This document shows positions 37,431 through 47,238 of a stretch of DNA of 64,000 nucleotides, in pieces (the stretch's first letter is position 1; each line of letters starts with the position of its first letter). The notes under the pieces were generated by a model. That model worked only from the letters and a program-made list of their open reading frames with translations, was not told the origin of the DNA and did no database searches. The DNA comes from Sinonovacula constricta (Eukaryota > Mollusca > Bivalvia > Cardiida > Solecurtidae): the NCBI GenBank assembly GCA_007844125.1, contig CM017558.1, forward strand, positions 22,735,653 through 22,799,652. The letters are read 5' to 3'. Position numbers and translations under genes: made by a program.

Positions 37431-38087
37431 ACAATTAGCTGCTGAGGGGTTTCTCAAATGCAAGAATTGGAAAAATAAATCCTTAAAAAGGAATATGTCC
37501 AAGTGATGACACATTCTAAGGGCTAAGTTATGGCGTCGTAAAAAGAGAGTTGTGTCGTATTTAAAGATAATGTTCACATTGTATTTGGCACTCAGAAATC
37601 CTTGGCCTATAAAATAGTCTTGGAAGTAATGTGGGGATAAAATATTCTGTCCAATATAGCTGTCATGGTTGTTTACAATTTTGTGTGAACTGTCAAATGA
37701 ATTTAAGTATTTTATACCTCAAAACAAAAAAGGGTGAAAAATGAAGAATGGTTTATCCAAAATAATGTTATTGACCGGAAACTGTCTATTTTAGTAACAG
37801 TGACTCTGACCTTGACCCGACTGGCCCCAAAAACGATTCCAAGCTAGGTCTTCATGAAAACATGCTATATCCAAAATTTCAGTAAAGACTGGTTTATCTA
37901 AACTGAAGTTATTGACCGGAAACCCTCTGTTTGACGCCGCTTGCCCACTCGACCACCCGCCATACCCCAATCTAATAACCAGGATTTCAGTGGCCTTTAA
38001 ATCAAGGGATGTGGGTTCTTTATCATGTGAGACCAATTTATTTCTATCTGGCAATGTTTCTGTATCACCCCTACAAGATTTAGATTA

Positions 38088-38645
38088 AACAAGAAATTTG
38101 GCCATGCCACAAAACCATGTTTTCAACGATTTAACACAAATTATTAAGAAGAAACTGGTTTTTTTCTATTTTAAGTAAGTGACCTTGACCTGACTGACCC
38201 TAGCTAGGTCTTTATGCAAGCTGGGTATATACAAAGTATGAGCAAGCTTGGTTTATTCGAACTGAAGTTAATGACTGGCAACTGTTTTTCTATGTTTAGA
38301 AACAGTGACCTTGACCTTGATCCAATTGGCCCTAAATCCAATCCTGAGCTAGGTCTTCCTAGCTTGCTATATCCAAGGTTTCAGCAAGATTAGTAAATCG
38401 AAACTTAAGTTAGTGACCAGAAACTGTTTTTCTATTTGTAGTAACAGTGACCTTGACCTAGACCTCACTGACAGAAAATACAATCCCAGGTAGGTCTTCA
38501 TGCAAGTTTGCTATATTCAAAGTTTCAGCAACATTGGTGTATCCAAACTGAAGTTGTTGACCAGAAACTCTCTGCTTGACGCCGCCCGCCCGCCAGACCA
38601 CGAGCCATATCACAATGTAATAGCCAGGATTTTCGTTATTGTTCT
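38088..38645 (+). mobile_element. Non-autonomous type A element, copy 1
   Basis: Starts aacaagaaatttggccatgc, ccatgttttcaacgattta and ends ctaatagccaggattttcgtt. The left ttttcaacga and the right end (more fully ttttcgttgaaaacctggtt in copy 2) are inverted repeats. Three internal units; the right end is incomplete. Confidence 0.6.
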
Positions 38646-38812
38646 ACTTTACTTTTAATTGCTGTCTACTGGATACCAAGCTTAAATTTAATAGCAAATA
38701 TGACACCATACAAAAAGCTGAAGCGTAAACAAATCAAACTTCATAGTTAACGACTTCAACATTTGACACCATCAACCAAATACTTAAAAGAATATTTGGA
38801 CAAGAAACAAGG

Positions 38813-39228
38813 CCATGTCACGAAACCAGGTTTCCAGTCATTTAAAAATCCAATCCCATGCTAGGTCTTCATGCAAGCATGATATATCCAAAGTTTCAGC
38901 AAGATTGGTTTATCCAAACTGACGTTATTGACGGAAACTGTTTTTCTATTTTAGTAACAGTGACCTTGACCTTTACCCAACAGGCCCCTAATCCAATGCC
39001 AAGCTAAGTTTGCACATACACTACCTACAAACAGAATTTCAGCAAAATACCTCCATTTTAACACAAATTATTAAGCGGAAACTCTTTTATATTTTTAGTA
39101 ACAGTGACCTTGACCTTAACCCGACTGTCCCATTAATCTAATCCCAATCTAGGTCTTCATGCAAGCTTGCTACATCCAAAGTTTCAGCAAGATTTTTTTT
39201 TCAAACTGAAGTTATTTACTGGAAACTG

Positions 39229-39259
<31 letters not shown>

Positions 39260-39446
39260 TAACATTGACCTTGACCTGACTGGTCCCAAATCCAATCCCA
39301 GCCTAGGTCTTTATGCAAGCTTGCTATATCCAAAGTTTTAGCAAGATTGGTTTATTGATTGATTGACCAGAAACCCTCTGTTTGACGCCGACCGCCCGCC
39401 ATATTCCAAGCTAATAACCACGATTTTCGTTGAAAACCTGGTTAAA
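38813..39446 (+). mobile_element. Non-autonomous type A element, copy 2
   Basis: Starts aacaaggccatgtcacgaaaccaggtttcc and ends gattttcgttgaaaacctggtta. aaaccaggttt...ca at the left and tgaaaacctggtt at the right form terminal inverted repeats, as in a MITE. Three internal units and no coding capacity. Confidence 0.65.
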
Positions 39447-39449
39447 AAA

Positions 39450-40727
39450 CTGAAACACTTCAGTAAGTCATCTAAAGCTCGGCGATTTTTTTCAATGTTC
39501 ATGGTTTTTAGAAGAAAGTGTGTTTAACAACAAAGTGTAATGTAATGTAATTTTTTGTGTGGAAACAAATCATTGACAAAACCGTTCTGAATGTTGACAA
39601 TCAATTTTGCAATCTGCAAATTACACATGTCGGTCTCTTAATCGCCACAACCATTCCTATGACCACCACCACCTTTTCCTCCATCATCAACAATTACATC
39701 ATCGTCCACAAGTTCATCATTATCAGCAGCTAAATCATCAATTTTTTAAAAACGTTTTCAACTTTTTCAAAATTACTAATTTTTGTTCAAAACAAATAAT
39801 TTACAAGTAATGAGATTTTTTCAGATAGTCTATATCATCATATTTTGCCAGAATTATTTTTGCATTTTGAAACCATATTGTTATAACACGATAATAGTTA
39901 ATGGTGTGTCACCAGACTGACACTTGACCGTATGCTTTCATAAGGTGTCCAAATGATGTATCAGATTTTGAACTAGATTTAGTGTTAGGTAATGTATGTG
40001 TGCAAGTTTAAATAAAGTTTTCATATTCGATTTTTAATTTTCTTTTATATTCTTTTATTATTCAATACAATAACAGCATTTACTTACGTTTTATAGACAA
40101 ATATGAGTGTATAAATGCATATTCTCAGCATATTCTTATTGAGCAAGCAAATTCAATATTTCAAGACCAAAGCATAAACAAAGACATTAAGAGACCAGAA
40201 TGAAATACAAAGCTTTACCAACTAGCGTTTCAATGTTCAAAAGATATGTTTCATGTGTTTTATGTTCAAGAACTTGCTGTTTGCTGATACTTAAGCAGCA
40301 AACTCTTAAAAGATTCGTCACTAGACAAACAAACAGTTATGACAACAGGTGCGAAGAAAATAAAACGCTCCAAATTGTTTCCATCAAAAATGATTTGGAA
40401 CTTTTCAGGTAATTCTATTATCCTACTTATAACAGCAATTGTTGCCCTGGAATTCTAATTGAAAATAAAGAACATAATTTGGTCCAGCAAATTAAAGCTC
40501 GATGGTTACCTGGTATATTTTCATTCCAAAACATACAACCATTGCACAACCAAGGTAGAAGCGTAAAACAGCATTTATGTAATGATCATTAGACAAGTAG
40601 TCAGACAGTTACAAAATGATAAATAAACATGCACACAATTTTTCCACAGAGTATGTGTCCATTAGTGATATTAAAAAAAAGAAATTCTGGTACATGCCAG
40701 AAAAATTTCACCCAATATAGACATTAA
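39450..40727. other. Stretch without recognisable genes
   Basis: Small open frames at 39607 and 40200 match nothing; no other signal. Confidence 0.5.
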
Positions 40728-41515
40728 ACAAGAGGGTCATGATAGCCCTTAATCGATCACCTGATGACACAGGCTTTTAGTAGAATCAAATCTGGCCTCA
40801 AGTAATTAATAGTAATTTACTTTAGAAATCTTTGGTGAAGATTGCACCATTAGTGTGGCCACTGGGTTGACAACATTTACTAGAATTTTACAAAGTGACC
40901 TACTGAATCCACATGACCCACTTTAAAACATAGGTAAGATTTCATACTGGCAAACGTTCTGGCCAAGTTTGGTAAAGATTGGGCCATCAATGTGACCTCT
41001 AAGTGTTTTCACAAGGTTACCTAGTGACTTGACCCCACATGACTCAGTAATATACTCATCCAAGATTTCATGCAGACAAACAATCTGGTCAAGTTCGGTG
41101 AAGATTGGGCTATAATGTGGTCTCTAGGGTGTTCACAAGCTTTTTCTAAGATTTGACCTACTGACCTACCTATTGACCCCATGTGATCCAGTTATGAACT
41201 CATCCAAGATTTCATGCAGACAAACTTTCTCACTAAGGTTGGTGAAAATTGGGCTATAAATGTGGTCGCAAGTCTTTCCTAAAAGTTGACCTAGTGACCT
41301 ACTTTTGACCCTACGTGATCCAATAATGAACTCATCCAACATTTCATGTAGACAAACATTCTGACCAAGTTTGATGAAGATTGGATAAAAACTGTGGCCT
41401 CTAGCGTATTCACAAGCTAAAAAGTTGACGATGGACGACTAATGACAGACGATGGAGGAAGCGGTATCACAAAAGCTCAACTTGAGCATGTTGTGCTCAG
41501 GTAAGCTAAAAATCT
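40728..41515 (+). mobile_element. Non-autonomous type B element with internal repeats
   Basis: Head aacaagagggtcatgatagc...cgatcacctgatgac, tail gatggaggaagcggtatcac...gtgctcaggtaagctaaaa. tcacctga and tcaggta are inverted terminal words. Inside are four units of about 125-135 bp (anchors 40891, 41014, 41148, 41280) carrying tgacctagtgacctac-type motifs and ccaagatttcatgcagacaaac. Confidence 0.75.
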
Positions 41516-41689
41516 GTTATATAAAAGTAGTTCCTTTTGCATTTCAGGTGCTTTAAAAGGTATCACAGCACACCATTTACAATGATAAAATGCATTTTTT
41601 CTGGGAAGGACCCCCATACCCACCTCAACCGCAAATGGAGACACCCCATCCTGCACCCCCCCCCCCAGCACACCTTTGGGATCCGTGGC

Positions 41690-42600
41690 TGTAGCCATAA
41701 TTATATATAGACTATATAACCATAAAGGAAAATGGTCATACAACATGGTGACCATGTCTTTTGATGGATCAGATTTCTTTGAACAACTTTGATAGAAAGT
41801 CACCTTAGTAATAGTTATACTAAATATAAAGGCTCTAACTCTTGTAGTTTCAGACAAGAAGATTTTCAAAGTTTTACTATAAAGTACTATAAAGTCATGT
41901 ATGGAAAGCAGCCAGATTCCTGGCGGCCATGTTTTCTTACAAATCAATTTTTTGAACAACCTTGATTAAGGGCTTGGCAAGAAACTTATCTACCAAATAT
42001 CAAGGCTCTATATACTGTAGTGTTTGACAAAAAGTCTTTCAACGTTTTTCTATATAGCCATTATGAGCTATGTAGCCATATAGGAAAATGGCCATGCTTC
42101 TGGTGGCCATGCTTTTGGTCTTGTAGTTTTTAACAAGAAGATTTCCAGCAGTTTACTAGACAGCCCTTTATGGCAAATGGTCATGTCCTTGGCAACCATG
42201 TTTTCTGATGGAAGAAAACAGGGACACCTAAGGAACATGTATCTCAAAGCTCTTGTTCATGTAGTTTCTGACAAGAAGATTTTCTAAGTTTTACTATATA
42301 CTATTTAGCCATATATAGAAAAATGGCCATGCCCTGGAAGCCACGTTTTTTGATGGATCAAAGTTCTTGAACAATCCTGATACAAAGACATCCAAGGAAT
42401 AATTTTACCAAATATCAAAATTCTTTGAACAACTTTTTGTCCCCCACTGCCTCTTGCAGCTTCTGAGAATGTTGCCCAGTAGTTTCAGAGGAAATTTTAT
42501 TTAAAGAAAGTTGAGGGACACATGGTGCTGGACACCAGACGCTGGATGGTTAACGATCACAAGAGCTCACTCTCAGCATAAGCTCAGGTGAGTAAAAAAA
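41690..42600. repeat. Type C repeat array with a type B-like tail
   Basis: Variants of gtagtttctgacaagaagattttc...gttttactata recur at about 41847, 42022, 42124 and 42261. They alternate with aaaatggccatg...tggccatgttttctgatgga. The right end (cacaagagctcactctcagcataagctcaggtgagtaaaa) matches the type B tail, so the two types share ends but differ inside. Confidence 0.75.
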
Positions 42601-43336
42601 CCTAAACAAATTAAGAAAAATCAGCTTAAATAAAAAATATTATTATTTATGTTTAAGAATGTATGTACTATAGTTAAAGTAAAACTGCAAAAAAAACTCA
42701 TGGCTTGATTTAAAACGTTTTGGACACACGTTTTCTAGAGCTCAAACTTAGATTTTCTGAAAATATGAAAACCATAATATTGTGAATTCACAATAATTTA
42801 CTATGTGCTTCTTTCTTAAAAACAGAAAAGTTGGAGCTTTTCCTTTTAATGTAAATCTGGTTGTATCTATTTAAACAACCTCAAAAGCATTTCAAATGAA
42901 AAGGGTAAGATGTTGAGATTTAGTACACCATTTGTCTCGTTTAAACTTTATAAAAAAGAAACTTTACTTTCTTATTACATTTATGTCAAAAACCTTTAAA
43001 AACATTTATGAACATTACTTACATCACTAGATGCAACAGTGAAAACAAGAATCATAGAATCGTCTAGTTTCCCCAAAATACTTCACAATTTATTTGTACT
43101 GTGGTCAATAACATTCACTTCATATGATCACAATAGCCACATCAAGCTATTTGATGGTTGAATACCCTTGACAAATGTGCATAACAGTGCACGACAGGTT
43201 AATTGGAAGACCTTTACACATAAAGTACTCCCCTACTGGGTCTCCATCCCTGATGGTGAAAGGCTACTCAGTCAGAAGAGTTACAAGTTGGCACTAATAC
43301 AACTATGCCAGGGGCACCCCTACTCCCTTTTTTTTA
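42601..43336. other. Stretch without recognisable genes
   Basis: AT-rich. A short plus-strand frame at 43168 runs into the microsatellite and is not supported. Confidence 0.5.
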
Positions 43337-45000
43337 AGGTAGGTAGGTAGGTAGGTAGGTAGGTAGGTAGGTAGGTAGGTAGGTAGGTAGGTAGGTAGGT
43401 AGGTAGGTAGGTAGGTAGGTAGGTAGGTAGGTAGGTAGGTAGGTAGGAGGTAGGAGGTAGGTAGGTAGGTAGGTAGGTAGGTAGGTAGGTAGGGTAGGTA
43501 GGTAGGTTAGGTAGGTAGGTAGGTAGGTAGGTAGGACGGTAGGTAGGTAGGGTAGGTAGGTAGGTAGGTAGGTAGGTAGGTAGGTAGGTAGGTAGGGTAG
43601 GTAGGTAGGTATGGTAGGTAAGCGTAGGTGTAGGTAGGTAGGTAGGTAGGTTAGGTAGGTAGGAGGTAGGTAGGTAGGTAGGTAGGTAGGTAGGTAGGTC
43701 GGTAGGTAGGTAGGTAGGTATGTAGTAGGTAGGTAGGTAGGTAGGTAGGTAGGTAGGTAGGTAGGTAGGTAGGTAGGTAGGTAGGTAGGTAGGTAGGTAG
43801 GTAGGTAGGTAGGTAGGTAGGTAGGTAGGTAGGTAGGTAGGTAGGTAGGTAGGTAGGTAGGTAGGTAGGTAGGTAGGTAGGTAGGTAGGTAGGTAGGTAG
43901 GTAGGTAGGTAGGTAGGTAGGTAGGTAGGTAGGTAGGTAGGTAGGTAGGTAGGTAGGTAGGTAGGTAGGTAGGTAGGTAGGTAGGTAGGTAGGTAGGTAG
44001 GTAGGTAGGTAGGAGGTAGGTAGGTAGGTAGGTAGGTAGGTAGGTAGGTAGGTAGGTAGGTAGGTAGGTAGGTAGGTAGGTAGGTAGGTAGGTAGGTAGG
44101 TAGTAGGTAGGTAGGTAGGTAGGTAGGTAGGTAGGTAGGTAGGTAGGTAGGTAGGTAGGTAGGGTAGGTAGGTAGGTAGGTAGGTAGGTAGGTAGGTAGG
44201 TAGGTAGGTAGGTAGGTAGGTAGGTAGGTAGGTAGGTAGGTAGGTAGGTAGGTAGGTAGGTAGGTAGGTAGGTAGGTAGGTAGGTAGGTAGGTAGGTAGG
44301 TAGGTAGGTAGGTAGGTAGGTAGGTAGGTAGGTAGGTAGGTAGGTAGGTAGGTAGGTAGGTAGGTAGGTAGGTAGGTAGGTAGGTAGGTAGGTAGGTAGG
44401 TAGGTAGGTAGTAGGTAGGTAGGTAGGTAGGTAGGTAGGGTAGGTAGGTAGGTAGGTAGGTAGGTAGGTAGGTAGGTAGGTAGGTAGGTAGGTAGGTAGG
44501 TAGGTAGGTAGGTAGGTAGGTAGGTAGGTAGGTAGGTAGGTAGGTAGGTAGGTAGGTAGGTAGGTAGGTAGGTAGGTAGGTAGGTAGGTAGGTAGGTAGG
44601 TAGGTAGGTAGGTAGGTAGGTAGGTAGGTAGGTAGGTAGGTAGGTAGGTAGGTAGGTAGGTAGGTAGGTAGGTAGGTAGGTAGGTAGGTAGGTAGGTAGG
44701 TAGGTAGGTAGGTAGGTAGGTAGGTAGGTAGGTAGGTAGGTAGGTAGGTAGGTAGGTAGGTAGGTAGGTAGGTAGGTAGGTAGGTAGGTAGGTAGGTAGG
44801 TAGGTAGGTAGGTAGGTAGGTAGGTAGGTAGGTAGGTAGGTAGGTAGGTAGGTAGGTAGGTAGGTAGGTAGGTAGGTAGGTAGGTAGGTAGGTAGGTAGG
44901 TAGGTAGGTAGGTAGGTAGGTAGGTAGGTAGGTAGGTAGGTAGGTAGGTAGGTAGGTAGGTAGGTAGGTAGGTAGGTAGGTAGGTAGGTAGGTAGGTAGG
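43337..45000. repeat. (GGTA)n microsatellite, about 1.66 kb
   Basis: Starts after tttttttta and runs to ttaggctaatgg at 45001. The first ~700 bp carries many single-base slips and substitutions; the last ~550 bp is uninterrupted GGTA. The plus strand is continuously G-rich with a GG every four bases. Confidence 0.98.
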
Positions 45001-45223
45001 TTAGGCTAATGGCCCGTCAGTACACAAGTTGTATTAACAAATAATCGGAAAGTGGTCAATGACATACGCAAATTACATATAGTTTCATTATGTAACAAAC
45101 AGACATGTGTATACAACGAGTATTATGTAACATGAATATCATAATAAAAATTGTTCGTATGGTTGCTTTTAGTATTAACAAGGAACGTTTATGAATACAG
45201 TATATTTCTCTCTTGTTATGCAA

Positions 45224-45269
<46 letters not shown>

Positions 45270-46935
45270 GCAATTATTTATGGCTTTTCTTAAGTCGAAT
45301 GCTTTGTAAATGTAGGAAGCTAAGTTTTTTATTTCAATTTTATTTTCCGATTTAAGTAATTCAATGAATTTCACCATGCTTGGGTACTTGTAGTAGTATT
45401 GTTTGATATATTGTTTTCTTAAAGTGCTATATGCTGGACATTCAAGTAGAAAATGATATTCATTTTCCAATTTAGAACAGTTTATGCATATGCTTTCATG
45501 CAAAGGTGTAGGAGAGGGTTTATTCCAGCGTCCTGTCTCTATTCGTGGTCTGTGTGAAGAGAGTCTCAACTGTGTTAATGTAATTCTGAATTTTGTAGTT
45601 GTAATAGTGTCAAAATTATGTCTTATAACCAAAGGAACAAAAATGTATATGCTCGTGATGAGCCGGTTATATGTCCTAGCCATTCTTGTTTGTAGCAGTC
45701 ATTTAATCTTTCCTTAAATAAAGCCATAAAAACATTAACTCTGCTAACACCTTGATACATCCATACATCACTAAAGTCAGTGGTGTCTAGAATCTGTTTT
45801 ATCACACCTGCCAAATTAGCTTTATTTGGGAATATTTCCATGTCTTGTAATAGTATATTATATGCATGTTTGATAAACTTTGTCTCATTGCCTGTGGTAA
45901 TTTTTAACCAGTATCTGATCATTGCTACTATTCTTTGTTGTCTGAGGGGCGTTCTTCCTAATTCCCCGTAAATACAATTATTCTGCGATTTAATTTTTAC
46001 ACCAAGTATTTGTTTGCAGAATTTTAAATGTATCCTTTCAATTTGCATTGCTTCAATGCTACCCCAAATCTCAGCACCATAGTTAAGTATAGGGAGTATA
46101 AGCTTATCAAATAGTTCTATCCTATGATATACTTTCATGTCTACAAACTTATTTAGGTGCTTTTTCAATTTAAATATTGCTTTCATCGATTGGCTAGCCA
46201 AGGTATCGCAAGTGTGTTTGTAACTTTCACCTGACGATATAACAATACCCAAATATTTATAAGTTGATACTATTTCTAAAGCTTCATTTTATACATAAAT
46301 CTCTCGTTTGACAACGCTCTACCTTTCTTGAAAATCATAATTTTACTTTTATTTACATTCACTGTTAGCTTTGATTTAGTACAATAATCGTGTAGTATGT
46401 TGAGACCTTTTTGTAATTTTTCTCCACTATCTGCAAATAATATGATGTCGTCAGCATAAAGGAGAACGAATAACTTTAACATATCAATCTCTATTCCCTC
46501 AAAACCCGCAAGTTCTAGTGTCTCCTCCAAGTCATTTAGGTTGTAGAATATAAAAATGATGATAGACACTCACCTTGAGCTACCCCGCACGCATTTATAT
46601 AGTTATCTGTGACTTCTCCGTTAACCCTAACTGTTGTTTTAGGTGAATTATACATGCATTTTATTATGTTAAGAACTTTACCCCTTACTCCATACTTAAT
46701 AAGCTTGCTCCAGAGTACATCTCTTACTACAAGATCGTAAGCTCTACTGAAATCCACCAGTGCTACGTATTATTTTTTATTTGTATTTAACATGTGACTT
46801 ACAACTGCATTTAAAACAAATATGTTATCTATAGTACTCATGTCTTTGCGGAAACCAGCCTGTGCCTCTACATAAACATTACAGGTTTCTGCCCCCGTGT
46901 TCAATGTAGTGATAAAGGTTCTAACAACTTACTGA
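45224..46935 (-). mobile_element. 5'-truncated LINE inserted beside a RECQL5-like exon
   Basis: The minus strand reads EAQAGFRKDMSTIDNIFVLN, then VDFSRAYDLVVRDVLWSKL, VRVNGEVTDNY, CGVAQGECLS, LFVLLYADDIILFADSG, VNVNKSKIMIF, LNYGAEIWGS, CIYGELGRTPLRQQRI, and CINCSKLENEYHFLLECPAY. The catalytic YADD is intact, but frameshifts separate three frames. The last frame runs straight into an (ATT)n tail at 45224-45268 with almost no 3' untranslated region. The 5' end is truncated at about 46935, against the coding repeats of the neighbouring exon. It is the same clade as the LINE at 1-2482 and in the host gene's orientation. Confidence 0.88.
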
Positions 46936-47238
46936 GGCAGACCTCTCCTTGTCTCCGGATTTTTTAGGGTTGTCACTCTCCTTCCTTAACGTGGCAGACC
47001 TCTCCTTGTCTCCGGCATTTTTAGGGTTGTCTCTCTCCTTCCTTAACGTGGCAGACCTCTCCTTGTCTCCGGCTTTTTTAGGGTTGTCTCTCTCCTTCCT
47101 TAATGTGGCAGACCTCTTCTTTTCTCTGGCTTGTTTTGATTCATATTTCCCTTGTCCTAATGTGGCAGACCTCTCCTTGGCTCCGGCTTGTTTTGGTTCG
47201 TCTCTCTCATTTGTCGTTTTAAACTTCTTTTGGGGAAC
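46933..47238 (-). CDS. RECQL5: RECQL5-like exon J: charged 20-residue repeats
   Basis: Open throughout after acceptor gctgcctttctag, in phase 0 with exon I. It encodes [17 protein letters not shown], then about five copies of a 20-residue unit of the type [19 protein letters not shown] (60-bp DNA period). It ends GCCTCA before GTAAGT at 46932-46927. No start codon occurs in the frame, so it would be missed by ORF calling. The GTAAGT lies at the junction with the LINE, so it may be a LINE-derived donor or not a donor at all; read-through gives a stop a few codons on. Assignment to the same gene rests on strand, phase and order. Confidence 0.7.

Larger units (their letters stand above)
37730..39446. 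repeat. Type A repeat cluster (units ~145-160 bp, AGGTCA-rich)
   Basis: The core cagtgaccttgaccttgacc, preceded by aactgtttttctattttagta, recurs at about 37794, 38172, 38300, 38443, 38952, 39097 and 39256. It alternates with tcttcatgcaagcttgctat and ccaaagtttcagcaagattgg. Three end modules (tttgacgccgcccgcccgcc) at about 37930, 38575 and 39380 show at least three element copies, two of which are annotated separately. A 29-base T run interrupts one unit at 39229. Confidence 0.9.

Noticed and set aside
41477..41959. 160-codon minus-strand frame
   Set aside because: Lies across the type B tail and the type C repeat; no family signal.
43337..45000. Possible interstitial telomere
   Set aside because: The unit is GGTA, not TTAGGG, and it lacks the expected hexamer periodicity.
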